The notes: generated by a model from the letters alone, not told the origin. A stretch of 20,419 nt of DNA from Deltaproteobacteria bacterium (GCA_013152945.1 JAADFL010000017.1:1-20419), one strand, 5' to 3'. Positions 12,631-20,202 are shown, counted from the stretch's first letter. Translations and numbers: made by a program.

Positions 12631-13775
12631 AGAAACGTAAAAGAAGCAAACTGTTCATCATAATATCGGCCTTGTTGGTTTGTGTTGCAGCGGCCGCCTG
12701 GTGGGCCGTCAGTGACAATGGGAATGCCGGACAAAGATCCGCCCGGGAAACAGCAAGGGTTACCCGCCGCGACTTTTCCTCGACCGTGCTGGCCACCGGC
12801 GCGGTCAAACCCCAGGTCGGGGCCGAGGTCCGGGTAGGGGCAAGGATATCCGGCAAGGTGGAACATCTGTACGCCAATATCGGTGATCACGTAAAGAAGG
12901 GACAGGTCATTGCCGAACTGGAGAAGGCCGACCTCGAGGCGGCTGTGGCAAAGGCACGGGCCGAGGTGAAGGTGGCGGAAGCCAGGGTGGCCGGCGCCGG
13001 GTCCGGGGTGAAACTGGCGAACCTGGAATATCAGCGACAGCAAAATCTCATAAAGAAAGACTTTACCAGCCGGCAAGCGGTTGACAAGGCATTGAAAGAA
13101 AAAGAAAGTGCCCGGGCCGGGCTCGACCTTGCCGGGAAACAGCTCGACGCCGCCCGGGCCGCCCTGGAAGAGGCACGGGTCAAGCTCTCCTATGCCACCA
13201 TTACCGCGTCCATTTCCGGCGTAATCGGCTCTGTCTCCACCCAGCAGGGCGAGACGGTGTCCGCCGGGCTCAACGCCCCGACCTTTGTCACCATCATCGA
13301 CCTGGACCGATTGCAGGTAGACGCCTATGTGGACGAAGTAGACATCGGCAAGATCAAAATCGGCCAGAAATGCATCTTTACGGTTGACGCCTTCCCAGCC
13401 AGGGAGTTTCACGGCAAGGTCGTGGCCATCTATCCCGAGGCCGTGATCCAGGAGAACGTGGTCAATTACGACGTGGTGGTCGAGATTGCCGACCCCTATG
13501 ACGGCTTGCTGCGCCCCGAAATGACTGCGAGCGTTACCATTTTGCTTCGGAAGCGCAAACAGGTATTAGCTGTCCCCGCCAAGGCGGTGAAGAGGGAACG
13601 CGGCAGGAATATCGTTTACCTGCCGGCAAAGGACGGCCCTGAAATCCGCCGGGTCAATATCGGGTGGAAGGACGGCCAATGGATAGAGATAACGGCCGGC
13701 TTGAAAGAAGGGGAAAATGTATTGCTGGAAAAACCGGGAATCAACCACAAGGGAAATAACAATCGGAGGAAATAA
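12627..13775 (+). CDS. Membrane fusion (adaptor) protein, MacA/HlyD-like
   Basis: A 382-residue periplasmic adaptor. The start is TTG, overlapping the tolC stop (TTGA), with GGAGA upstream. An N-terminal anchor (about residues 9-25) is followed by a barrel-sandwich half (GAEVRVGARISGKVEHLYAN). A long coiled coil rich in Ala/Lys/Glu (about 95-185) and the second half-lipoyl strand (SYATITASISGVIGSVSTQQG) come next. The beta-barrel follows, with VDEVDIGKIKIGQ and PEMTASVTILLRKRKQVLAVPAKAV. It links the inner-membrane ABC complex to the TolC lipoprotein. The next gene starts 2 bp after its stop. Confidence 0.92.
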   Translation: MKKRKRSKLFIIISALLVCVAAAAWWAVSDNGNAGQRSARETARVTRRDFSSTVLATGAVKPQVGAEVRVGARISGKVEHLYANIGDHVKKGQVIAELEKADLEAAVAKARAEVKVAEARVAGAGSGVKLANLEYQRQQNLIKKDFTSRQAVDKALKEKESARAGLDLAGKQLDAARAALEEARVKLSYATITASISGVIGSVSTQQGETVSAGLNAPTFVTIIDLDRLQVDAYVDEVDIGKIKIGQKCIFTVDAFPAREFHGKVVAIYPEAVIQENVVNYDVVVEIADPYDGLLRPEMTASVTILLRKRKQVLAVPAKAVKRERGRNIVYLPAKDGPEIRRVNIGWKDGQWIEITAGLKEGENVLLEKPGINHKGNNNRRK

Positions 13776-13777
13776 AA

Positions 13778-14512
13778 ATGATTGAGGTGGAAGGACTTGA
13801 AAAAACCTACTTTGCCGGGAGCGTTGCCACCCCGGTCCTGAAGGGCGTCAGCTTCCGCATCGACGAGGGGGAATACGTGGCGATCATGGGTACATCCGGG
13901 ACCGGCAAGTCCACGTTGATGAATATCCTGGGTTGCCTGGACAAGCCGACGGCCGGCCGTTACCTCCTCGACGGTACTGACGTGGTTTCGCTGGACGACG
14001 ACGCCCTCTCCGGCCTGAGAAACGAGAAGATCGGTTTTGTCTTCCAGCAATTTCACCTGTTGGAAAGGGCAACGGCTATGAGAAGCGTGATGCTGCCCCT
14101 CATCTATGCAGATGATTACCCGGAAAACGCGGAGGAACGGGCCGAAAAGGCGCTGGCCGCCGTGGGACTGGCGGACCGGAGGCAATACCGGCCGAACGAA
14201 CTCTCCGGCGGCCAACAGCAGCGGGTCGCCATTGCCCGTGCTCTAATCACCGATCCGGAAATCATTCTGGCCGACGAACCCACAGGAGCGCTTGACCGCA
14301 AGAGCGGCCTGGAGATCATGGCCATTTTCAAGAAACTGCACCGGCAGGGCCGCACCATTATCCTTGTTACCCACGACCGGGCGTTGGCCGAAAACGCGCA
14401 AAGGATAATCGTGCTGGAAGACGGCAAGATCGCCACAGACGGGGCGGTCGAGAAACAGCGTGACCCGGACCTGGAACTGGACACGCTCGGCGCCGGGGAG
14501 GACAAGAAATGA
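13778..14512 (+). CDS. ABC transporter ATPase, MacB/LolD type
   Basis: A 244-residue ATPase. Walker A is GTSGTGKST (38-46), the Q-loop VFQQFHLLERATA, the signature LSGGQQQRVAIARAL (142 on), Walker B IILADEPTGALD, and the switch His is in ILVTHDRALA. GGAGG precedes the ATG. The MacB-type Q-loop and signature place it with exporters of the FtsX/MacB permease class. It powers the two permeases encoded next, sharing a 4-bp overlap with the first. Unlike MacB itself, ATPase and membrane domain are separate genes. Confidence 0.94.
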   Translation: MIEVEGLEKTYFAGSVATPVLKGVSFRIDEGEYVAIMGTSGTGKSTLMNILGCLDKPTAGRYLLDGTDVVSLDDDALSGLRNEKIGFVFQQFHLLERATAMRSVMLPLIYADDYPENAEERAEKALAAVGLADRRQYRPNELSGGQQQRVAIARALITDPEIILADEPTGALDRKSGLEIMAIFKKLHRQGRTIILVTHDRALAENAQRIIVLEDGKIATDGAVEKQRDPDLELDTLGAGEDKK

Positions 14513-15714
14513 GAATGCAGAGAATCGTCGGGCAAGGAATCCAGGCCCTGGGCGCAAATAAAATGCGCACCTTTTTCATGATGGCCGGCACCATCGTAGG
14601 CATCGCCGCACTCACCATTATTATGGCCTTGGGCAAGGGAACGGAAAAGAAGGTGATGAAACGGGTAGAAACCTTTGGTCCACGGGCGATGATGCTGATC
14701 GCCGGAGGCGGTAAGAATGCCGGGCCTGACATGACCGTTACGACCCTCACCATGGACGACGCCCGGGCGGTCCGTGAACAGGTCAAGGACCTTGAGATTG
14801 TCACCCCCATAGCGTGGAGGTTCCGTATAAACGTTAAGTACGACGCCAACCGGTATCAGGCCGTGTTTTGGGGCGTGGAACCAAGTTGGCATGAGGCATG
14901 GAACTGGTATGCAGCCGAAGGGGATGGAATAACGGACGGGGATGTCGCCACTATGGCCCGGGTCTGCGTGATCGGTCAGACGATCCGGCGGAAACTTTTC
15001 GGCGATAGCGACCCGGTGGGTGAGAACATCTATGTCAACAAGGTTCGACTCACCGTGAAGGGAGTGCTGGAGAAAAAGGGAACAAGTCCCATGGGGACAG
15101 ACTTTGATAATCGCATCATCGTTCCCATTACCACTGCGATGCGCCGTGTTCTGAACGTCGACCACGTGGGAGCGATCCGGATCATCACCCGGGACGCGGC
15201 CTTGATGCCGCGACAGATCAAGGAGATCCGCGCCCTGATCCATGCACGGCATCACATCACACCGCCCCAGGAGGACGACTTCCGTATCGCCTCTCCCGTG
15301 TCGATTGCGAAGATGGCGCGGGGAACGTCCAGGACCCTTTCAATTCTGCTCATTGCCCTGGCAGGTCTCAGCCTGATCGTCGGCGGCGTGGTCCTGATGA
15401 ATATCCTGCTCATCTCGGTGGGTGAACGGCAGAAGGAAATCGGTCTCAGGCGCGCGGTCGGCGCCACCCGCAGGGACATACTCTTCCAATTCCTTGCCGA
15501 ATCACTGACCGTGACGTGTATCGGCATGCTTGCAGGCAGTGGGCTCGGTGCGCTGGTCACGCTGATTTTAAGACAGAGCACCAAAATTCCAATCGTGCTC
15601 TCATGGGAGCCTTTTGCCTTGTCACTGGCATTTGCGTTGCTGGTGGGAACCTTCTTTGGGATACAGCCGGCACGGAAAGCGGCATTGTTGAACCCGGTTG
15701 AAACCCTGAGATGA
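14509..15714 (+). CDS. ABC permease 1 (MacB-PCD/FtsX family)
   Basis: A 401-residue permease. TM1 (AGTIVGIAALTIIMALGKG) is followed by a large periplasmic MacB-PCD domain with RRKLFGDSDPVGENIYVN and RIIVPITTAMRRVLNV. The FtsX domain carries three more membrane helices, with the marker ISVGERQKEIGLRRAVGATRRDI, and the terminal block PARKAALLNPVETLR. The ATG overlaps the ATPase stop (ATGA), and its own stop overlaps the next permease. About 45% of residues look shared with that second permease, so the pair probably forms a heterodimer. Confidence 0.92.
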   Translation: MRMQRIVGQGIQALGANKMRTFFMMAGTIVGIAALTIIMALGKGTEKKVMKRVETFGPRAMMLIAGGGKNAGPDMTVTTLTMDDARAVREQVKDLEIVTPIAWRFRINVKYDANRYQAVFWGVEPSWHEAWNWYAAEGDGITDGDVATMARVCVIGQTIRRKLFGDSDPVGENIYVNKVRLTVKGVLEKKGTSPMGTDFDNRIIVPITTAMRRVLNVDHVGAIRIITRDAALMPRQIKEIRALIHARHHITPPQEDDFRIASPVSIAKMARGTSRTLSILLIALAGLSLIVGGVVLMNILLISVGERQKEIGLRRAVGATRRDILFQFLAESLTVTCIGMLAGSGLGALVTLILRQSTKIPIVLSWEPFALSLAFALLVGTFFGIQPARKAALLNPVETLR

Positions 15715-16928
15715 AACTTTCCAAGAACATTTCGTTGTCCTATGAAATCCTGGCTGCGCATAAAATGCGCACCTTTTTGAGCATGCTCGGCATCATCGTA
15801 GGTGTGGGCGCGGTGGTGCTCATGGTAGCTGCCGGCAAGGGAGCTTCGAAAAACATCCTGGACCGTATCAGGAAAATGGGGACCAATCTCATCGTCGTTA
15901 ACGCCGGCCAGACCCGCATCGTTGCCGGCCGCCGGCGGCAGACGGCTACGGTGACCACCCTTGTCCCGGGCGACGTCCGCGCCATTATCGCCGATTGCCC
16001 GGACGTGAGGCTCGCAGCACCGGCGGTCAGCAGGAAGCTCGCGACCAGGTTCGGGTCAGAGAATGCCAATACCAATGTGATCGGCATGACGCCGGATGGA
16101 TTTCGTATCCGCAATATCGAGGTCGCCTCGGGCCGCTTTTTCGATGCCGGGGAAAGCCGGGGCATGAGGCGTATCGCCATCCTCGGCCCCACCGTGGTCA
16201 GGAACCTGTTCGGTGTCGATGATCCCATCGGTCAAAAGATCCGGATCCGCAGGGTTCCCTTTGAGGTTATCGGGGTGACCAAGCCCAAGGGGGTCGACGC
16301 CAACGGCGCCGACCAGGACGACTTGATCATCGTGCCGCTTACCACTGCCATGCGCCGGCTGGTCAACGTAACGTACGTCGACCGGATATACGTCCAGGCG
16401 GTGAATGCCGCCGCCCTGCCCCGGGCGGAAACGCAGGTCCGTCGCGTCCTGCGGCAGCGCCACCGGTTGGGGGAAAAGAATGATGACTTCACCATCCAGA
16501 ACCAGGCCACCCTCCTGGAAAGCGCGCGCGAGACCTCCAGGTCGATGACCCTCCTGGTCGGCGGTGCCGCCGGTATTTCCCTACTCGTGGGGGGGCTCGG
16601 CATCCTGGCGGTCATGTTGATCTCGGTGCGCGAAAGGACGGGTGAAATCGGTCTCAGGCGTGCTGTGGGAGCCCTCAGGCGGGATATCCGCAACCAGTTT
16701 CTCGTGGAGGCGGCCATCCTGTCCTGTAGTGGTGGATTCCTCGGTGTATTGTCCGGCGTTGCCGGGGCGTTGGCCCTTACCCATCTTGGCTACTGGGAGA
16801 CGGTCATTTCGTGGCCCGTGGCCGGGGTGGCGTTCCTGTTCTCTGCATCACTGGGAATCCTCTTCGGCATCTACCCGGCCTTGCGCGCCGCCAAACTGGA
16901 ACCCATTGATGCGTTGCGGGCGGAGTAG
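15711..16928 (+). CDS. ABC permease 2 (MacB-PCD/FtsX family)
   Basis: A 405-residue paralogue of the preceding permease with the same order. LSMLGIIVGVGAVVLMVAAGKG is TM1, followed by a periplasmic domain with NLFGVDDPIGQKIRIR and IIVPLTTAMRRLVNVTYV. The FtsX domain shows ISVRERTGEIGLRRAVGALR and ends YPALRAAKLEPIDALRAE. The ATGA overlap couples it to permease 1. It is the last gene of the operon, and its stop lies 31 bp before the right-hand copy of the 234-bp repeat, whose terminator ends the transcript. Having two different permeases with one ATPase is less usual than the MacB homodimer. Confidence 0.92.
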   Translation: MKLSKNISLSYEILAAHKMRTFLSMLGIIVGVGAVVLMVAAGKGASKNILDRIRKMGTNLIVVNAGQTRIVAGRRRQTATVTTLVPGDVRAIIADCPDVRLAAPAVSRKLATRFGSENANTNVIGMTPDGFRIRNIEVASGRFFDAGESRGMRRIAILGPTVVRNLFGVDDPIGQKIRIRRVPFEVIGVTKPKGVDANGADQDDLIIVPLTTAMRRLVNVTYVDRIYVQAVNAAALPRAETQVRRVLRQRHRLGEKNDDFTIQNQATLLESARETSRSMTLLVGGAAGISLLVGGLGILAVMLISVRERTGEIGLRRAVGALRRDIRNQFLVEAAILSCSGGFLGVLSGVAGALALTHLGYWETVISWPVAGVAFLFSASLGILFGIYPALRAAKLEPIDALRAE

Positions 16929-16959
16929 GGATCCTTGATGCAGTTAATCCTCCAGATAA

Positions 16960-17192
16960 TGGTATCTTTCAGTACGTAAAGGAGGAATAGGGTTCCAGCC
17001 CACTGAATGTCTTTTCCTGTCCCAATCCGTTATAATCAATGCAACCTGTTTTGGAAGGGCAAGTATTATTTCCTGTATTTCCCGTATCTCCAAAAAAAAG
17101 GTCCCGAATGCCCCTAACCCGGAGATCAAACGACGCAAAAGCGTGGATACGGACACGCTTTTTTCATAACCTGAGCGTGGTGATGCGTGCGG
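16960..17192. repeat. ~234-bp direct repeat, right copy
   Basis: It matches 7384-7617 (see that entry). In this copy the coding remnant reads NGIFQYVKEE then TAG (16988-16990), and the frame before it (LDAVNPPDNG) differs from the intact gene. It therefore derives from a paralogue's 3' end rather than a plain copy of the left gene. Confidence 0.97.
17137..17164. terminator. Bidirectional rho-independent terminator (right repeat copy)
   Basis: The same AAAAGCGTG / CACGCTTTT stem with T-tracts on both strands. It is placed between the convergent ABC exporter operon (plus) and the cbi operon (minus), and can serve both. Confidence 0.85.
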
Positions 17193-17235
17193 CGTGCGGC
17201 AAAGGCCTGCAGCCCGTCTGTCTCTTAAACCCGGG

Positions 17236-18039
17236 TTAATCCCAGTGCCTGTGGATATGGGTATGAATCATATTCTTGTGAAAATGACGATGCCGGTGGA
17301 TGAGATTTGCTTCCGCCAGGACATGCTGGTCATCCAGGATCCCCCTGGAAGGACCGCTGGCCATGATTTCGTGATCCTGCCCCAGCACGTAACATGACCT
17401 GGCCGCCACATAGGGTATCTCCAGGTCATGTGTTGCCGTCACCACGGTTTTTCCCTTTTCTGAGAGTTCCAGGATAAAATCTATTATCCATCCCTGGGTC
17501 CGGGGATCCAGGCTGGAGGTAGGCTCGTCCAGCAACCAGACTTCAGGATCAAGCGCGAGTATGGATGCAAGGGCAACCTTCTTTTTTTCCCCTTCGCTCA
17601 GGTGATAGGGAGTCCTGTCCTTCAGTTCGTATATGCCCAGCATCTCCAGAGAAGTGGACGCCTTTTCCGTAACGAGACTCTTGGACATCCCAAGCTGCAG
17701 CGGCGCGAACGCCACCTCGTCCCACACCGTGGGCAGAAAGAGCTGGACATCGGGATCCTGGAACACCAATCCCACGCGCGTATGAAACTCCCTTGCAAAT
17801 TTCTTGTCCTTCATGGTGGACTCATCAATGATGGTGTTGAACGCCCGTATCTGCCCTTCCGTCGGGAAATAGAGGCCATCCAGTAGCTTGAGAAGGGTTG
17901 ACTTGCCCGAACCGTTTGCCCCGAGGACGGCCACGCTTTCTCCTTTGTTTATGACCATGTTTATGGACTTGAGGGCACTATCCGAGTCCGCATACCTATA
18001 AGACAGCTTTGATATTTCAAATACTGGATTCTTTTCCAT
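17236..18039 (-). CDS. cbiO: Nickel/cobalt ECF transporter ATPase, His-rich tail
   Basis: A 267-residue ABC ATPase of the CbiO/NikO group. Walker A is GANGSGKST (40-48), the Q-loop VFQDPDVQLF, the signature LSEGEKKKVALA, Walker B VWLLDEPTSSLDPR, and the switch His is in TATHDLEIP. The Q-loop and signature text are typical of energy-coupling-factor transporters. The last 20 residues contain eight histidines in H-x-H spacing (residues 248-265), probably binding Ni2+/Co2+ or similar. It is the last gene of the cbiMNQO operon, 3 bp after cbiQ. It sits at the inner membrane and drives metal uptake. Confidence 0.92.
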   Translation of the reverse strand: MEKNPVFEISKLSYRYADSDSALKSINMVINKGESVAVLGANGSGKSTLLKLLDGLYFPTEGQIRAFNTIIDESTMKDKKFAREFHTRVGLVFQDPDVQLFLPTVWDEVAFAPLQLGMSKSLVTEKASTSLEMLGIYELKDRTPYHLSEGEKKKVALASILALDPEVWLLDEPTSSLDPRTQGWIIDFILELSEKGKTVVTATHDLEIPYVAARSCYVLGQDHEIMASGPSRGILDDQHVLAEANLIHRHRHFHKNMIHTHIHRHWD

Positions 18040-18042
18040 CTC

Positions 18043-18900
18043 TCACCTGAAGGTTATCCATAAAATGACTATTCCCATGGTAAATGCCGCCCACAGCCAG
18101 TCCAGGCGCCCGAACGAGAAATCCTCCATAAGCCTGGGGTTCCCGGACCACCCCCTGGAAAGCATGGCAAGGTGGACCTCACTGCTAAGACTGTATGATT
18201 TGCCCACCAGGACCCCGAGCCTTGAGGCTATCCAGCCGTGCGCCTCTTTTACACTCGAATCACCGATCTGCCTGCTTTTCCTCGCGAGCAGCATGGCTTC
18301 AACCATCCTCAGGAACAGGTGGATATACCGGTATGTCATGGCCAGGACAAGGATAACCATCTCGGGGACCCTGAGAACCGACATGGCCTTCAGTAGCCGT
18401 ATCCACTCGGTGGTCAGCACCAGCAGGACGGCCAGCGATACGGATGTGGCCACCCGCAGTACCAGGATCGAGGCACCCATGACCCCCTGGACGGTTACCG
18501 TTATGGTTTTTGGAATATTGAAAGGTCCGAAGGAATGAGGTGAAGAAAAGGTGATGACCGTGAAAAGCGGCCTTCCCGGGGTAACAACATTAAAGACAGA
18601 GGGCAACACAATCATGGCGGTGAAAAGAGGGATGAATATCCATACCCTTTTCATGAAAAAGCCCAACGGCACCCTCGAAGCCACCGCAAGCAACAGTGTC
18701 ATGAGATAAAGCATCGCCAATATCTCGACAGTGGCAGATAGACCGGTGATAATGAGGAGACAAAGGACTCCCGCCAGTTTTACCCGCGGATCCAGGTGTT
18801 GGAGAAACCCGTTCTTTCGTGCAAATGTGCTCGCAAATATTGACCGCTCAATGGCCCGGGTGGTTTCGGCCATGGTCTTCGCAATAAAATCATTACCCAT
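18043..18900 (-). CDS. cbiQ: Nickel/cobalt ECF transporter transmembrane protein
   Basis: A 285-residue T component. HLDPRVKLAGVLCLLI near residues 35-50 and the two coupling-helix motifs MLLARKSRQIGD and LAMLSRGWSG are the family hallmarks. About five to six membrane helices are visible. GGAAGG precedes the ATG. It lies 3 bp after the cbiN-like stop. It couples CbiO ATP hydrolysis to the substrate-binding CbiM/CbiN part. Confidence 0.9.
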   Translation of the reverse strand: MGNDFIAKTMAETTRAIERSIFASTFARKNGFLQHLDPRVKLAGVLCLLIITGLSATVEILAMLYLMTLLLAVASRVPLGFFMKRVWIFIPLFTAMIVLPSVFNVVTPGRPLFTVITFSSPHSFGPFNIPKTITVTVQGVMGASILVLRVATSVSLAVLLVLTTEWIRLLKAMSVLRVPEMVILVLAMTYRYIHLFLRMVEAMLLARKSRQIGDSSVKEAHGWIASRLGVLVGKSYSLSSEVHLAMLSRGWSGNPRLMEDFSFGRLDWLWAAFTMGIVILWITFR

Positions 18901-18903
18901 GTA

Positions 18904-19221
18904 TCAGCCTTCCGTATTCCCCCTGTCCTTGCGTGAAAGGCCTTTCCCGATCAGCCACGTGGCGAGGACCACGAGCAGGATTCCGGCGAAGGCTGAAATG
19001 ATATAGCCCAGGAAGTCTGCGGTGCCGGGGACGCTATAGTCAGCAAGGGGGGCTTTCCAGATATCAGAGAACCTGACAAGGCCCTTGGGGATGAACCCGA
19101 GCATTTTTTTAAAGGCATCTGCTCCCCATTCTCCCCATGCATCTCCGGAAGCAAGGAGACCCAGGGGAGTAAGCACGGCTAGGACGGCAAGCCCTATCCA
19201 CAGTTTTTTCAAATCTTTCAT
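18904..19221 (-). CDS. CbiN/NikN-like PDGLE-domain protein
   Basis: A 105-residue protein with two membrane helices (about 8-24 and 70-92) and the stretch TPLGLLASGDAWGEWG. This is the PDGLE-domain pattern in which the second half (AWGEWG) is kept. In nickel/cobalt ECF systems a small two-helix partner of this kind is needed beside CbiM for transport. The ATG overlaps the cbiM stop by 4 bp, with GGAGG upstream. Whether it is best called CbiN or NikN depends on the substrate, which is not determined. Confidence 0.78.
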   Translation of the reverse strand: MKDLKKLWIGLAVLAVLTPLGLLASGDAWGEWGADAFKKMLGFIPKGLVRFSDIWKAPLADYSVPGTADFLGYIISAFAGILLVVLATWLIGKGLSRKDRGNTEG

Positions 19222-19910
19222 GCCTGCACCTCCCCCCTTAAGTCGGCCAGCAAAGCGGGCATGGATTTTTTAAGAAAGATCAACACGCCCCCGGTCACCA
19301 ACGCTTCTACCACGCCCGCAACCGTGAGGTGGGCGAAGAGCATGGCCGGTATGGCCTGGGAAAGGTTATAGGGGCAGTAAAGGGGGGTCCCGTTTGCCGT
19401 ATTAAACAGCAGGGGCTGGATACCGAACTCGATTGCCGCGCAAAGGGCAGCGGCATTTATGCCGACATAGGATCCGATGGCCGCTCCGATCCAGTACCTT
19501 GAAGAATCCTTGTCCGCCCTTCCCGCAATAAGCCGGTACACCCCATAACCCACAAAAGGCAAAACAACGGCCATATTGAAGGCGTTGGCACCGAATGCCA
19601 GTATCCCCCCGTCCCCGAAAAAGACGGCCTGGATAAACAGGGCCGCGGATACGCCCATCACCGCAGCCCAGGGGCCGAGCAACACGGCCATGAGCGTCCC
19701 TCCTATTGCGTGGGCCGTGGTCCCTCCCGGGACCGGCACGTTGAACATCATGATGACGAATGAAAAGGCCGAAAATATGCTCAAGAGAGGGACGGTCTTG
19801 GTGGTCAATGTTTTTTTCAGTTTCCTGCCTGCCATGTACCAGAAAGGGGTGGAAGCTGCATACATCACACCGCACGTCTGGGGGCTCAGATATCCGTCGG
19901 GTATATGCAT
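19218..19910 (-). CDS. cbiM: Nickel/cobalt ECF transporter substrate-binding component
   Basis: A 230-residue membrane protein. The start at 19910 is chosen over the ATG at 19934 because the protein must begin MHIPDGYL. In NikM structures the amino group of Met1, His2 and His67 bind the metal, so an N-terminal extension would destroy the site. His67 is present here in PVPGGTTAHAIGG, along with GDGGILAFGANAFNM. AAGGAG lies 8 nt before this start. About seven membrane helices are visible. It is the first gene of the four-gene operon, with its own promoter (19933-19960). Confidence 0.93.
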   Translation of the reverse strand: MHIPDGYLSPQTCGVMYAASTPFWYMAGRKLKKTLTTKTVPLLSIFSAFSFVIMMFNVPVPGGTTAHAIGGTLMAVLLGPWAAVMGVSAALFIQAVFFGDGGILAFGANAFNMAVVLPFVGYGVYRLIAGRADKDSSRYWIGAAIGSYVGINAAALCAAIEFGIQPLLFNTANGTPLYCPYNLSQAIPAMLFAHLTVAGVVEALVTGGVLIFLKKSMPALLADLRGEVQA

Positions 19911-19926
19911 TTCAATCTCTCCTTCT

Positions 19927-19945
19927 TTGTCCAATATAAGGACAA
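19927..19945. promoter_or_regulatory. Palindromic candidate operator of the cbi operon
   Basis: TTGTCC-N7-GGACAA has perfect 6-bp arms and spans the -10 hexamer of the cbiM promoter. A metal-responsive repressor is the obvious candidate. The sequence is not the NikR consensus (GTATGA-N16-TCATAC). Confidence 0.55.
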
Positions 19946-19960
19946 GTTATTTAGAATCAA
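19933..19960 (-). promoter_or_regulatory. Promoter of the cbiMNQO operon
   Basis: On the minus strand TTGATT (19955-19960) and TATATT (19933-19938) are separated by 16 bp. The transcript would begin about 15 nt before the cbiM ATG, leaving room only for the ribosome-binding site and none for a cobalamin or NiCo riboswitch. Confidence 0.6.
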
Positions 19961-19969
19961 AGTAAATTA

Positions 19970-20092
19970 TCAAAAAAGAAAGCCCAATTTCATGGACCCG
20001 TACACACGTCCTTCCTTCACCTCCCTGTTATTCTCAACAAACATCCCGTCCGAACTGATCTCATTTAGGCGTTGCCCGAAAATGATACGTGG
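19970..20092 (-). pseudogene. Fragment resembling the C-terminal half of a PilZ domain
   Basis: The minus-strand frame ending at a TGA (19970-19972) reads NEISSDGMFVENNREVKEG followed by RVYGSMKLGFLF. This has the spacing of the PilZ IS-x-x-G-M-F-V-E block and the following strand. The [DN]xSxxG motif has Glu in place of Asp/Asn. Upstream the frame runs into the tandem repeats at 20117-20202, and the usual RxxxR motif and N-terminal half are absent. It is probably a gene remnant cut by the repeat patch; the cbiM -35 lies 10 bp beyond its stop. Confidence 0.45.
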
Positions 20093-20116
20093 GCGTAATA
20101 GTGGATATGTACCTGC

Positions 20117-20202
20117 AGGATACCCCAGGATACCCCACCGTGCAGGATACCCCACCGAGGTTGAAATTGAGCACCGAGGATACCCCACCGAGGTTGAAAT
20201 TG
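20117..20202. repeat. Tandem/interspersed AGGATACCCCA repeats
   Basis: AGGATACCCCA occurs at 20117, 20127, 20144 and 20177, and CCGAGGTTGAAATTG at 20155 and 20188. The last two composite units have a 33-bp period. There is no regular spacer/repeat structure of a CRISPR array. Confidence 0.8.

Noticed and set aside
12351-13412. Long minus-strand open frame (353 codons) opposite the TolC and adaptor genes
   Set aside because: Shadow of two strongly recognised genes; no ribosome-binding site or domain features.
14116-15255. Long minus-strand open frame (379 codons) opposite the ABC ATPase and permease 1
   Set aside because: Shadow frame; its translation is low-complexity and crosses a real gene junction.
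7384-17192. Integrative element with att-site duplication
   Set aside because: The repeats cover a gene 3' end as att sites can, but they are far longer than typical att cores and no integrase, excisionase or transfer gene lies between them. Homologous recombination is simpler.
19911-19969. Cobalamin or NiCo riboswitch upstream of cbiM
   Set aside because: The leader between the promoter and ATG is about 15 nt and no conserved aptamer boxes are seen further upstream.
20117-20202. CRISPR array
   Set aside because: Repeat units are short, unevenly spaced and partly nested; the intervening sequence repeats too. No cas genes.
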